64,000 nt of DNA from Bacteroidota bacterium (GTDB taxonomy: Bacteria > Bacteroidota > Bacteroidia > Sphingobacteriales > Sphingobacteriaceae): positions 186,001 to 250,000 of the forward strand of contig JAMFRP010000013.1 of NCBI GenBank assembly GCA_026224775.1, read 5' to 3'. Positions 44,069 to 53,247 of the stretch are shown piece by piece. Below the pieces are notes generated by a model. That model did no database searches, had not been told where the DNA came from, and was given only the letters and a program-made list of their open reading frames with translations. The number at the start of each line of letters is the position of its first letter. Position 1 is the stretch's first letter. The position numbers and the translations under genes are program-made.

Positions 44069-44098
44069 TTTTGTTTATATCAAAACATTGGATCATTT

Positions 44099-44899
44099 TT
44101 AAAACTGCGCGGCAAATGAAAGGCCCGGTGTGCCGTTTTGGTAGGTAGGCATAACCATGGTACTCTTGCCATTTTTGCCTTTATGTGTAAGCTTGTTGCG
44201 TAAATATGGATAAACCAGGTAAGCCGCTTTGGTTGATAACACACCAAAACCGGCACCGGCTACTACATCGCTAAACCAATGATCACGATTATACATTCGG
44301 AAAATACCGGTTGTAACAGCTACAGAATAGCCGATGACTGTATATATGGGCGATTTTTCAGAATATTCCTGTGCCAGGAACTCCGCACCCATAAAAGCTA
44401 CAGAAGTGTGCCCGGAAGGGAACGATAAATAATCAGATTTATTAGGACGAAGCCTGTGTGTTGTATATTTAGTTACATATCCTGTTACACCTAAAAATGC
44501 TCCAGAGAGCCCAAGTAATGCCGTACGATCTATAAAAGTATTTTTACCTTCAACACCAATCAGATCGAGGCCGTAAACCATTACAATTGGTGTTACTAAA
44601 AAATAACTTTCTGCTTTTGAGCTGAATGTTGGATTTGTTTTTTGGATTTCGCCCTCTATATAGTAATCTACACGACGTATCGGATGTATAAAGAATGACG
44701 ATACCCCATATACAATAGCTACACCGGGGGGAATAAGCGACAGCGGATTACTATGCAGTTTCTTAACCGTATCTGGAGCTGTGAAAAGATCTTTCTTAAC
44801 GGTATCAGCAATATTTTTTTTGGCGGTGTCGGGTGTTGAAACCTGGGCACTTGCCTCCAATGAAACAAAGCAAAGCAAGGCGAGTAGTATCTTTTTCAA
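44099..44899 (-). CDS. PAP2-family membrane phosphatase (2), with signal peptide
   Basis: A second PAP2 phosphatase: motifs KYTTHRLRP, FPSGHTSVAFM and RMYNRDHWFSDVVAG are all present. The ORF track starts at a TTG (44932), but another TTG at 44899 gives a textbook signal peptide (MKKILLALLCFVSLEASAQ) and is a better start (266 residues). No ATG precedes the domain. The C-terminus ends in SFAAQF, unlike the first PAP2 protein. It may act on lipid A or undecaprenyl diphosphate at the periplasmic face (inference). It lies 91 bases downstream of kup on the same strand. Confidence 0.85.
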   Translation of the reverse strand: MKKILLALLCFVSLEASAQVSTPDTAKKNIADTVKKDLFTAPDTVKKLHSNPLSLIPPGVAIVYGVSSFFIHPIRRVDYYIEGEIQKTNPTFSSKAESYFLVTPIVMVYGLDLIGVEGKNTFIDRTALLGLSGAFLGVTGYVTKYTTHRLRPNKSDYLSFPSGHTSVAFMGAEFLAQEYSEKSPIYTVIGYSVAVTTGIFRMYNRDHWFSDVVAGAGFGVLSTKAAYLVYPYLRNKLTHKGKNGKSTMVMPTYQNGTPGLSFAAQF

Positions 44900-44990
44900 G
44901 GTAGTGTATAGATTATAATTACTAATATCCAACTACAATCTGTAGCAAATCTGAACTTGTTAACATTAATTTAACATTAACGATATTAAA

Positions 44991-46934
44991 TTACTTAATT
45001 CTATCAAGTTCAACAGTTTCCGGAGCGGCAAGCATCAATGGTACTTTTTCAACAGTAACAAAGCTTAAATCCAAACCGAAGCCACGTTCTTCAGATAAAC
45101 TAACCTTTTTAAGGTATACATAATAGGCCATAATGAAGCGTTCATAAAGCGACAGATTATGCGACCTGGAGATCACTTTTTCTATCACCACAAAACGAAA
45201 ATCACCAACTATTTTATGTTTGTTAAGGGATGTGTATTTGCTGGTAATATCAACCTCGCCATTTTTCACCAATTCTTCAACCACTTTTCTAAAAAGCAGG
45301 TTTATTTGCTGCTCAACCCTAAAACCAAGTTTAAAATCGATTCGGATCAGTTTATTCGGCACTAAAAAGTCAACCTCGTACTCGCGTTTATAAGGTTCAT
45401 CAACCACATCAACGTGTACCAGCCAATAAACATCGGCACGTTTAGGTTGTTTTTGGAGGATGGAGTAGATGATCTTCGATTCAATTTCCGAATCAAAATT
45501 AGCGCTGGTTAAATAAACCAGTTGTGAGGCATATTTGGGTACACTTTCATCATCGCTTAATTCTTTTATAATGCTGAAATAGTCTTCTATCTCAATAAAC
45601 TTAACGTAACGATTACGGATCTTGCGCGCGGTATGCCATGTCCACATTACCGAGAAAAGTACCGTACCAACACTCAGCGTAAACCAGCCACCGTGTATAA
45701 ACTTAACCAGGTTACCGGATAGGAATGTAGTTTCGATAACCAGGTAAACAACAAGGAAAATAGTGATAATATAATCCGGATACTTTTTCTTTTTAAGAAA
45801 TTTAGATACCAGTATGGTAGTCATCAGCATGGCTACGGTAATACTTAAACCGTAAGCGGCGGTCATGGCGTCGGATGTTTTGAATAGCAATACCACACCA
45901 ATACAACCGGCACAAAGCAACCAGTTAACACTCGGCACATATAATTGACCCTTTTGCTCAGACGGATAATTTATCTTCACCTTTGGCCATAAATTAAGCC
46001 TTACAGCTTCGGCTATCAGCGTAAATGAGCCGGATATTAACGCCTGGCTGGCAATAATAGTAGCAACAGTGGCAATACCAATGCCGAATATCAGGAACCA
46101 TTGCGGCATAATGGCATAAAATGGATTAAACTTATCCATATCAATCACTTTACCGTTGTGTTGCATCAGCCATACGGTTTGGCCTAAATAATTTAATATA
46201 AGGCAGGTTTTTACGTAGATCCAGCTGATGCGGATGTTTGATCGCCCGCAGTGGCCCAAATCAGAATATAAAGCCTCAGCACCTGTTGTACACAAGAAAA
46301 CCGCTCCTAAAATGATGAATGCATGTGAATCAGTAACCAATAGCTTGATGCCATAGTATGGGTTCAATGCTTTAAATACTGTAGGATCCTGTATAATAAA
46401 TGCCAGGCCTAAAACGCCCATCATACTAAACCAAATAAACATGATCGGCCCAAAAGCCTTACCTACCAGCGATGTACCAAACTGCTGTATAAAAAACAAC
46501 GCTGTAATTATTACAATAACAATTGACATGGTTGGTATATGCGGATAAATGGGTTTTAGCCCTTCAATGGCTGATGAGATGGAGATTGGTGGTGTAATGA
46601 TACCATCGGCCAAAAGCGCGCAACCGCCAACTACTGCCGGTATTACCAGCCATCGCGCCCTGCGCCTAACCAGCGAAAACAAAGAGAATATGCCACCCTC
46701 GCCTTTATTATCTGCCTGTAAGGTTATTACAACATATTTTAAGGTGGTTTGGAGGGTTAACGTCCAGATAATAAGTGAAACACCACCCAGTGCCAGCGTA
46801 TCGTTAATAGTTTGGTGGCCAACAATAGCCTTAAAAACATATAAAGGTGAAGTACCTATATCGCCATAAATTATTCCTAAACTTATTAATAAACCTGCGA
46901 AAGTTAATTTTTGTAGATCTTTATGATTTGACAC
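44991..46934 (-). CDS. kup: Kup low-affinity potassium uptake protein
   Basis: 647 residues. The first helix (LLISLGIIYGDIGTSPLYVF) is diagnostic of the KUP/HAK/KT family of proton-coupled K+ importers. About 12 transmembrane helices follow, then a C-terminal cytoplasmic domain (from about 440) ending SEERGFGLDLSFVTVEKVPL. A GTG start at 46934 is required, since no ATG is present upstream of the conserved region. It diverges from the T9SS-CTD gene, and a PAP2 gene follows it on the same strand. Confidence 0.96.
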   Translation of the reverse strand: MSNHKDLQKLTFAGLLISLGIIYGDIGTSPLYVFKAIVGHQTINDTLALGGVSLIIWTLTLQTTLKYVVITLQADNKGEGGIFSLFSLVRRRARWLVIPAVVGGCALLADGIITPPISISSAIEGLKPIYPHIPTMSIVIVIITALFFIQQFGTSLVGKAFGPIMFIWFSMMGVLGLAFIIQDPTVFKALNPYYGIKLLVTDSHAFIILGAVFLCTTGAEALYSDLGHCGRSNIRISWIYVKTCLILNYLGQTVWLMQHNGKVIDMDKFNPFYAIMPQWFLIFGIGIATVATIIASQALISGSFTLIAEAVRLNLWPKVKINYPSEQKGQLYVPSVNWLLCAGCIGVVLLFKTSDAMTAAYGLSITVAMLMTTILVSKFLKKKKYPDYIITIFLVVYLVIETTFLSGNLVKFIHGGWFTLSVGTVLFSVMWTWHTARKIRNRYVKFIEIEDYFSIIKELSDDESVPKYASQLVYLTSANFDSEIESKIIYSILQKQPKRADVYWLVHVDVVDEPYKREYEVDFLVPNKLIRIDFKLGFRVEQQINLLFRKVVEELVKNGEVDITSKYTSLNKHKIVGDFRFVVIEKVISRSHNLSLYERFIMAYYVYLKKVSLSEERGFGLDLSFVTVEKVPLMLAAPETVELDRIK

Positions 46935-47123
46935 TGATATGTTTTTAAAGATGCAAAAATATTATTTTTTTTCACTAACACCCTTTTTGATTGCATTTGC
47001 GTATAACTTAATAACATTTACGAAACACATGTGTGTTAAATTTTGTTAAAAAAGAAATTTTGCGCAATTGTTTATAAAATCATGCGCGCTTTATTTATAC
47101 TTTTGCAGCAATATTAATAAAGG

Positions 47124-47621
47124 ATGAGGCGAATCTATACTAAATACTATTCATGGAAAATATGTATCGCAATTGCGTTATTCATGAATTTCGCCTTTGC
47201 TTACGGTGGGCCAGTTATTAAAGATACCATTTATCTGCATAGTAAAAAAGTAAAAGCCAAGCAATCATACCTTAAAAATGGTTTACCATTCTCATTGCCT
47301 CCGGTTAAGCCTGGTGTTACCTCTTACGTTAAATTCACAGTTAATCACCAGGATGATAAGCTACTAAGCGACGTAGAAGTATACCCAAACCCTGCTACCG
47401 ACCAAATCAATTTAAAATACGTTGTTTCCAGAAACACCAATGTAAGCATCAAAATAATGGATGTTTTGGGCAACGATCTGCTTAATGTGTTTCAACAAAG
47501 GGTTGATCTTGGCGAACAAAAGTTTTCTTATTCCATCAGTAACAAATTGAGCCGTGGCTTTTATTTTGTTAAGATAGTAGCCGGTACCGAGTCGGTTATT
47601 AAAAGGATTAGCATCCTTTAG
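47124..47621 (+). CDS. Small secreted protein with C-terminal T9SS type A sorting domain
   Basis: 165 residues: signal peptide (about 1-27), a 50-residue linker, and a complete type IX secretion sorting domain (VEVYPNPATDQINLKYVV at about 90, IKIMDVLGN, LSRGFYFVKIVAG, ending VIKRISIL). Sorting domains of this type direct Bacteroidota proteins across the outer membrane and are then removed or replaced by a lipid-linked anchor. Almost nothing precedes the domain, so no cargo is recognisable. It may be a short surface peptide or a relic. Its existence implies a T9SS elsewhere in the genome. Confidence 0.85.
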   Translation: MRRIYTKYYSWKICIAIALFMNFAFAYGGPVIKDTIYLHSKKVKAKQSYLKNGLPFSLPPVKPGVTSYVKFTVNHQDDKLLSDVEVYPNPATDQINLKYVVSRNTNVSIKIMDVLGNDLLNVFQQRVDLGEQKFSYSISNKLSRGFYFVKIVAGTESVIKRISIL

Positions 47622-47723
47622 TTATTGGTTAGATTGAGTTGATTAAGTGAGTAAGTTAGTCACATTCATGAAATTTCCTAATCAACCATTCCCCCAATCA
47701 ACAAAATCAACTAATTTTACCGC

Positions 47724-48335
47724 ATGAAAATCATCGCTATTGGTCGCAATTACGCGGAACATGCAAAAGAACTGAATAACCCTGTACCTACCGTCCCGGT
47801 TATTTTTATGAAACCGGATACCGCGCTTTTAAAAGATAACAAGCCTTTTTACCACCCTGAATTTTCGCAGGATGTACATCACGAGATAGAACTGGTATTG
47901 AAAGTTTGTAAAGAAGGCAAACACATTAGCGAGAAATTTGCAGGCAATTATTTTGATGAGATTGGCCTCGGCATTGATTTTACCGCACGCGATATCCAGA
48001 ACAAGCATAAAGAAAGAGGGCTGCCCTGGGAACTGGCTAAATCATTCGATGGCTCCGCTCCTGTTAGCACATTTATACCTAAAGCAGATTTTGAAGACTT
48101 GTACAATATTGACTTCAAGCTGGATATAAACGGCGAAACCCGGCAAATTGGTAATACTAAGGATCTGATCTTTTCTTTTGAGCGCATTATTGCCTTTGTA
48201 TCGCAATACATTACCTTAAAAAAAGGCGATCTGATTTTCACCGGAACACCGGAAGGCGTTAGCAAAGTTAGCGTTGGCGACCACCTGGAGGGTTACCTTT
48301 CAGGCAATAAATTACTTAACTTTTATGTTAAGTAA
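47724..48335 (+). CDS. Fumarylacetoacetate hydrolase-family protein
   Basis: 203 residues, a FAH fold enzyme. Conserved segments are IGRNYAEHAKELNNPVPTVPVIFMKP, HEIELVLKV (metal ligand Glu residues), DFTARDIQNK (ligand Asp) and TGTPEGVSKVSVGDHLEG. Such short single-domain members are acylpyruvate hydrolases or oxaloacetate decarboxylases, with Mg or Mn. Substrate not defined. It is separated from the M23 peptidase gene by 2 bases, so they form one unit with the peroxiredoxin gene. Confidence 0.88.
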   Translation: MKIIAIGRNYAEHAKELNNPVPTVPVIFMKPDTALLKDNKPFYHPEFSQDVHHEIELVLKVCKEGKHISEKFAGNYFDEIGLGIDFTARDIQNKHKERGLPWELAKSFDGSAPVSTFIPKADFEDLYNIDFKLDINGETRQIGNTKDLIFSFERIIAFVSQYITLKKGDLIFTGTPEGVSKVSVGDHLEGYLSGNKLLNFYVK

Positions 48336-48337
48336 GC

Positions 48338-50062
48338 ATGTTTAAAAAGTTACTGGCGTCTACCCTACTAGTTATTAGTTTTGGATTTACTGCTTTTGCA
48401 CAGGATATTGTGCAAACCCGCCAATACCCAAAAGATTATTTTCGTTACCCGCTTGATCTGCCGCCGAGTACGGCTGGCTCATTCGGCGAGTTAAGACCCA
48501 ACCATTTCCATGCAGGGCTCGACTTCAGGACCAACCAGCGTGATGGTTACCCCGTACATGCAGCTGCTGATGGATTTGTATCCCGCTTAAAAGTGCAGTT
48601 TGGTGGCTTTGGTAACGCGGTATATATTACGCATCCCAACGGTTTTACTACCGTATATGGTCACCTGCAAAGCTTTAGTCCTGAGCTGGCTAAACTCGTA
48701 CATGATTATCAAATACAACAAAAAAATGACTTGGTGGATTTTAACCTGCTACCCATGCAGATACCGGTAACTAAAGGGCAGGTAATCGCCTTATCGGGTC
48801 ATACGGGCGCAGTAGCTGGGCCGCATGTGCATTTTGAGATACGCGATACCCAAACCGAACAAACTATAAACCCACAACTATTTGGCTTAACAGTTCGTGA
48901 TGATATTCCGCCTGTATTGGGTACAGCCTGTGTGTATCGTTTCAACGACGGACCATTCAACGAAAAAACCCAACGCCAACTTTTGGGTGTGGTAGGTGCT
49001 ACGGGGCATTACAGATTGGCTAATCCCGCGGTTATTGATGTAAGCGGCAATACCGGTTTCGGCATTACGGCTTATGATATGAACAATACTTCGGCTAACC
49101 ACAATGGTGTTTATTCCATCGAACTTAAGGTAGATGGCAAAACGGTATTTACCTTCTCTGTCGAACGTTTCGCTTTCGATCAAACACATGCTATAAACGC
49201 TTTGATTGATTACCCTGAATTTTTAGAGTCTGGCCGTTTTATTCAAAAATGCTTTGTGCTTCCGGGAAGCAGGATCACACTTTATCCGCAATCCATCAAT
49301 CGCGGAGTGGTTACTTTTAGTGATGATTCCTTGCATGATGTGCAATATGTAGTTAGGGATATAGCGGGAAATACATCAACCCTCAACCTAAAGGTAAGAT
49401 CGCACAGCAAAACCATACACCCGGTTGAGTTATTTAAAATGCCGGGCACGTTTTTCCCTTACGATAAAGACAATCAGTTTAGCAACGATAAGGTTAAGGT
49501 TAATATACCTGTTGGTAATTTATACGATAGTATGAATTTCACCTTTGCCGATCTCCCTAAAAGGCCGGGCGCATATTCGGATACCTACCAGTTAGGCGAC
49601 CGCTTCGACCCGATAAATGACACTTACGACCTTTGGATAAAACCCGACAGCACCGCACCCGGCTGGCGTGCCGATAAAGCCATTATTGTAAATGTGGATG
49701 GCGACTGCATCGTGGGTAATTATGAAGATGGTTATGTAAAAGCTAAAGCAAAAGGTTTTGGCAGCTATTATGTGAAGTTAGATACCGAAGCGCCTTACAT
49801 CCACCCAATAAATATTACTGATGGTGCTAACATGGCCGCTAAACACGCCATTTTTGTTAAAATAGGTGATAATTTATCAGGCATTAAAAACTATTATGGC
49901 TATATCGATGGGCAATGGGTGTTAATGTATTGGGATTTTAAAACCAAGGTATTAAGTTATACTTTTGATGATACCATTGCACACGGCAAACATACTTTTA
50001 AGTTAGATGTTACTGACCAGAAAGATAATACAGCTACATTTAAAGCAGATTTTTACAAATAA
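48338..50062 (+). CDS. M23-family (LytM) metallopeptidase, exported
   Basis: 574 residues with a signal peptide (GFTAFAQ). A LytM/M23 domain lies near the N-terminus: HFHAGLDFRT (first zinc His and Asp) and GAVAGPHVHFEIR (HxH). The active site is complete. Beta-sandwich regions follow (roughly 200-574) with no recognisable name. M23 enzymes cut peptidoglycan cross-bridges, or activate amidases when the site is lost. It is the middle gene of the FAH/M23/peroxiredoxin operon, with 2-base spacers. Confidence 0.9.
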   Translation: MFKKLLASTLLVISFGFTAFAQDIVQTRQYPKDYFRYPLDLPPSTAGSFGELRPNHFHAGLDFRTNQRDGYPVHAAADGFVSRLKVQFGGFGNAVYITHPNGFTTVYGHLQSFSPELAKLVHDYQIQQKNDLVDFNLLPMQIPVTKGQVIALSGHTGAVAGPHVHFEIRDTQTEQTINPQLFGLTVRDDIPPVLGTACVYRFNDGPFNEKTQRQLLGVVGATGHYRLANPAVIDVSGNTGFGITAYDMNNTSANHNGVYSIELKVDGKTVFTFSVERFAFDQTHAINALIDYPEFLESGRFIQKCFVLPGSRITLYPQSINRGVVTFSDDSLHDVQYVVRDIAGNTSTLNLKVRSHSKTIHPVELFKMPGTFFPYDKDNQFSNDKVKVNIPVGNLYDSMNFTFADLPKRPGAYSDTYQLGDRFDPINDTYDLWIKPDSTAPGWRADKAIIVNVDGDCIVGNYEDGYVKAKAKGFGSYYVKLDTEAPYIHPINITDGANMAAKHAIFVKIGDNLSGIKNYYGYIDGQWVLMYWDFKTKVLSYTFDDTIAHGKHTFKLDVTDQKDNTATFKADFYK

Positions 50063-50064
50063 CC

Positions 50065-50523
50065 ATGGCAACACTTAAAGCAGGCGACAAAGCCCCGGAT
50101 TTCACCTCGAAAGATCAAAACGGCGAAGAAGTTTCATTGGCAAACTTTAAAGGCAAAACCGTGATATTATATTTCTACCCAAAAGATGACACCCCTGGTT
50201 GTACTGCCGAGGCTTGTGATTTCAGGGATAACTATCAGTCGTTAATTGGTAAAGGTTATGAGGTGATTGGTGTGAGTACCGATGACTCCAAATCGCACAA
50301 AAAATTTGAAACCAAATACAGTCTGCCCTTCCCGCTTATCGCTGATGAGGATAAAAGTATTAATGAGGCCTACGGCGTTTGGGCAGAGAAAAACAATTAC
50401 GGCAAAAAATATATGGGTACCGTCCGTACTACTTTTATTATTGACGCTGACGGGATCATAAAACAAGTGATTGAGAAGGTGGATACCAAGAATGCATCGC
50501 AACAGGTGCTGGATTTGGTATAA
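50065..50523 (+). CDS. bcp: Thioredoxin-dependent peroxiredoxin (Bcp/PrxQ type)
   Basis: Reduces hydroperoxides using thioredoxin. 152 residues. The peroxidatic Cys46 and resolving Cys51 are in DDTPGCTAEACDFRDNY, a spacing typical of the Bcp/PrxQ class. The catalytic Thr and Arg of the family are visible (DTPGC; TVRTTFIID). It starts 2 bases after the M23 peptidase stop, so it is coexpressed. No export signal, so it is cytosolic. Confidence 0.94.
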   Translation: MATLKAGDKAPDFTSKDQNGEEVSLANFKGKTVILYFYPKDDTPGCTAEACDFRDNYQSLIGKGYEVIGVSTDDSKSHKKFETKYSLPFPLIADEDKSINEAYGVWAEKNNYGKKYMGTVRTTFIIDADGIIKQVIEKVDTKNASQQVLDLV

Positions 50524-50541
50524 GCTTATTCTACTCCCTTT

Positions 50542-50626
50542 TGTCATTCTGAGCGGAGCGAAGAATCTATCGATAGGCTCACCGTATGCAGATTAGCGGA
50601 TAGATGCTTCGTTCCTCAGCATGACA
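50542..50626. repeat. REP-like palindromic repeat, copy 3 (TCATTCTGAGCGGAGCGAAG type)
   Basis: TGTCATTCTGAGCGGAGCGA ... CTTCGTTCCTCAGCATGACA. A subtype of the family with TCTGAGCGGAGCG where the others have TGCGAGCGAAGCG. The arms are partly mismatched. Confidence 0.8.
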
Positions 50627-50735
50627 AGTTGTTTAGTGGTGCGATGAAAACACCGACCAGAAGCTAAATGCCTTTCGTTTTCCTTCCATTGCTTGTATCC
50701 TTACAGGCAACGGGAGTAATTGGTGCTATCCTTGT

Positions 50736-50825
50736 TGTCATTCTGAGCGGAGCGAAGAATCTTCTAAAACCTGCAATACGTACTTTGCAAATCAAAGAAG
50801 ATTCTTCGCTCCGCTCAGAATGACA
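50736..50825. repeat. REP-like palindromic repeat, copy 4
   Basis: TGTCATTCTGAGCGGAGCGA ... GCTCCGCTCAGAATGACA. The arms are perfect complements over at least 27 bases (also AAGAATCTTC/GAAGATTCTT), giving a strong hairpin that could act as a transcription end or RNA-stabilising stem. Confidence 0.9.
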
Positions 50826-51028
50826 AGCCAAAAGTGAAAATATCAAAATAATACTCATTCAGATTGTGGTCGATGTTTTCACAGCACCATTATACATAAT
50901 CACAAAAGTAATACGCACTATATTCGTGTAATATAAAATAATACTTATTTTCGTGCGAATAGTTTGAGTATCAGGCTGACCTCTATAAATAAAAAGGCTT
51001 GATACTTGTTTTAATATAAATTAAATAT

Positions 51029-51586
51029 ATGTCGGTACAGGTTGTTGAGGATGCAGAGATTTTAAGCAAGTTTCAGGATGAGAAAACCCGGAATGAGGCT
51101 TTTAACCTGCTGCTGAAGAAATACCAGCAAAAAATTTACTGGCACATCCGCCGTATGGTGATAGATCATGATGATGCCGATGATATTGCACAGGATGTAT
51201 TTGTGAAGGTTTGGAAAAACCTGCCAACTTTTCGTGCTGATGCGCAATTGTATACCTGGATGTACCGCATCGCCACTAATGAATGCATTACTTTCCTGAA
51301 CAAGAAAAAAGCGAAAAATAATGTTTCTCTGGATGATGTGGACTCTACGCTTGGCGATACATTAGCGGCATCAAGTTATTTTGATGGCGATAAGGCGCAG
51401 CGTAAATTACAGGAAGCACTGCTTACCCTGCCCGATAAACAACGCCTGGTATTTAACATGAAATATTATGAGGATATGAAGTATGAGGAGATATCCGATG
51501 TTGTGGGGACAAGTGTTGGTGCATTAAAGGCATCTTTTCACCTCGCGGTAAAAAAAATAGAAACTTTCTTATTATCAAAAGATTAA
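51029..51586 (+). CDS. ECF-type RNA polymerase sigma-70 factor
   Basis: 185 residues with a sigma-2 region (NLLLKKYQQKIYWHIRRMVI, ADDIAQDVFVKVWKNLPTFR, LYTWMYRIATNECITFLNKK) and a sigma-4 region (LTLPDKQRLVFNMKYYEDMK, YEEISDVVGTSVGALKASFH), with no region 1 or 3: a typical extracytoplasmic-function sigma. A membrane protein with a single helix and a Spy-like periplasmic protein follow (51 and 2 bases apart), which suggests a sigma/anti-sigma/sensor module. The target promoters are not identifiable. Confidence 0.94.
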   Translation: MSVQVVEDAEILSKFQDEKTRNEAFNLLLKKYQQKIYWHIRRMVIDHDDADDIAQDVFVKVWKNLPTFRADAQLYTWMYRIATNECITFLNKKKAKNNVSLDDVDSTLGDTLAASSYFDGDKAQRKLQEALLTLPDKQRLVFNMKYYEDMKYEEISDVVGTSVGALKASFHLAVKKIETFLLSKD

Positions 51587-51637
51587 TTTAAAAAAAGTGA
51601 TTAAACCTTTTCATCAAAATTTCATCAAACACTCGAT

Positions 51638-52540
51638 ATGAAAAGCGAAAGTGGAAATAGAGAATGGCTGGATGAATTCATGTCACTTAAACTGGTTAAT
51701 CCCCTGAACCCGTTTACTGTGCCACCAGGCTATTTTGATGAATCGGAACAACAGATCATCTCGGCAGTTAAGCTGGATGAGCTAAAGTCCGGTAAGGGTT
51801 TTACTGTGCCTGAAAATTACTTTGACGAGTTAAGCAATAATATACAAAGCCGCATCAATTTAGAGGAATTAAAATCCAAAGAGGACTTTATCGTACCTCA
51901 AAATTATTTTGATGAATTAAGCAGCAATATACAAAGCCGTATTAACTTGGAGGAGTTTAGGTCGGAAGATGAATTTACCGTACCTCAAAATTACTTCGAC
52001 GAGTTAAGCAGTAACATACAAAGCAGGATAAATATTGAGGCTTACGTAAATAATGATGCCCACGGCCATGCTGTACCCGAAGACTATTTTAACGCCTTTG
52101 AGCAACAAATAAACGCGCGTATCCTGATTGAAGAAACCGTTAGCGAAGAAAGCTTTAGTGTGCCTGCCGATTATTTTGACAAGCTTAACGATGCCATATT
52201 AAACAAAACGGTTAAGCAGGATGTAGTTAAGCGCAAAGGAATAGTTAGGCGAATGTATGCTACCAATACATTCAAATACGCGGCGGCAGCTTGTTTTGCA
52301 GTGTTTGTAGGTACAGGTTTATTGTTAAGCAGATTGTCAACACCGGCAGATGACCATAACAGTTCATTTTTGCACAAGCAATTGTCTACCGTTTCAACAA
52401 GCGATATTCAAAGTTACCTGCAGGATGATGTTGACGCGAATGATACACAACATACCGTTATTGATGAAAATACGCCGGTTAATACCAACAGTTTAACCAA
52501 CGCATTACAGGGTAACGCTGATGATGATACCAACAATTAA
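51638..52540 (+). CDS. Single-pass anti-sigma-like protein with six VPxxYFDxL repeats
   Basis: 300 residues. Residues about 20-200 contain six repeats beginning VP-x-x-YF (for example TVPENYFDELSNNIQSRINL, IVPQNYFDELSSNIQSRINL, AVPEDYFNAFEQQINARILI), then a basic stretch, a transmembrane helix (about 211-229, FKYAAAACFAVFVGTGLLL) and an acidic, Asn-rich periplasmic tail. Many Bacteroidota anti-sigma-like proteins show one VPxxYF motif at the N-terminus. Here it has been amplified. The central units are 29 residues and are near-identical even in DNA. It probably binds the preceding sigma on the cytoplasmic side. Function is inferred. Confidence 0.7.
   Translation: MKSESGNREWLDEFMSLKLVNPLNPFTVPPGYFDESEQQIISAVKLDELKSGKGFTVPENYFDELSNNIQSRINLEELKSKEDFIVPQNYFDELSSNIQSRINLEEFRSEDEFTVPQNYFDELSSNIQSRINIEAYVNNDAHGHAVPEDYFNAFEQQINARILIEETVSEESFSVPADYFDKLNDAILNKTVKQDVVKRKGIVRRMYATNTFKYAAAACFAVFVGTGLLLSRLSTPADDHNSSFLHKQLSTVSTSDIQSYLQDDVDANDTQHTVIDENTPVNTNSLTNALQGNADDDTNN
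51806..52072 (+). repeat. Tandem 87-bp coding repeats (three near-identical copies)
   Basis: Unit boundaries at 51806, 51893 and 51980. The third unit is slightly longer before it diverges. The shared string is YFDELS-N-IQSRIN. Amplification at the DNA level shows recent duplication within the gene. Confidence 0.85.
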
Positions 52541-52542
52541 TA

Positions 52543-53034
52543 ATGACTAAATTAGCAAAGCATATATTTTTTCTTTTTTTCGTACTATGCGTTGGTAATG
52601 CGTTTGGACAAAGGGGGCCGTATAGAATAGGGCCTCCAAGACCGTCCTATTATAATAGGCCACCAAATAACCAAAACCCGGAACGACGGGTAGAGAATGT
52701 TAAAGTAAATTATTTACGCACAAGGCTAAATTTATCGCAGGAACAAGCCTCTAAGTTCTTTCCCTTGTACCAGGAATATCAGCAGGAGCTTTTTAATGTG
52801 AGAAAATTAAAAAGACAAAATAACTTAAATGCCGCTGATGGCCAGGAGCAGGTGAATAAAGAATTGATGTACGAGAACGAGATCGTTCAGATAAAAATAA
52901 AATTCAATAACGCTTTTCTTAAGGTGCTCACACCTGATAAAGTTAGCGAGCTGTATAAAAGCGAACGCGAGTTTAATGACGAGCTGGTAAGGCAATTGTC
53001 AGAGCGTAATAATCGTCCCGGTCCTCCGCAATAG
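52543..53034 (+). CDS. Spy/CpxP-like small exported protein
   Basis: 163 residues with a signal peptide (CVGNAFGQ). After an Arg/Pro-rich start (RGPYRIGPPRPSYYNRPPNN) comes a helical region (VNYLRTRLNLSQEQASKFFPLYQEYQQEL) with an L-x-L-S-x-E-Q-A pattern resembling the LTxxQ helices of CpxP/Spy/CnrX proteins, which act as periplasmic chaperones or metal/stress sensors. It starts 2 bases after the anti-sigma-like gene, so it may sense for the sigma module. Weak similarity, so the function is inferred. Confidence 0.65.
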   Translation: MTKLAKHIFFLFFVLCVGNAFGQRGPYRIGPPRPSYYNRPPNNQNPERRVENVKVNYLRTRLNLSQEQASKFFPLYQEYQQELFNVRKLKRQNNLNAADGQEQVNKELMYENEIVQIKIKFNNAFLKVLTPDKVSELYKSEREFNDELVRQLSERNNRPGPPQ

Positions 53035-53089
53035 GCTGCCTCCTATTTTAACGTTAATACATTGAACTAAGAATAAATAATGAACTATA

Positions 53090-53173
53090 GTCATTGCGAG
53101 CGAAGCGTGGCAATCCCCTACTTACAGAGCGGCTCTGCATAGTTTGGGATTGCCACGCTTCGCTCGCAATGAC
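53090..53173. repeat. REP-like palindromic repeat, copy 5
   Basis: GTCATTGCGAGCGAAGCGTG ... GCTTCGCTCGCAATGAC, with a loop holding ACAGAGCGGCTCTGCAT. Near-identical to 43983-44068, including the loop. Confidence 0.92.
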
Positions 53174-53247
53174 GTTTTGTTTTTATATAAAAATAAGATG
53201 CAATCGTTTTTAGACAGCTTCTTAGGATTTTGGCTTACTTTTGTGCC

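Larger units (their letters stand above)
50524..51028. other. 505-bp intergenic region with two REP-like hairpins and other repeats
   Basis: No gene. It holds two REP-like palindromes (50542-50626, 50736-50825), two relics of the TGTGGTCGGTGTTTTCA element (50640-50660 inverted; 50865-50886), and a 50689-50714 stretch similar to the 36754 palindrome. The last 130 bases, AT-rich, presumably hold the promoter for the sigma factor gene. The short ORFs listed here lie in the repeats. Confidence 0.65.
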
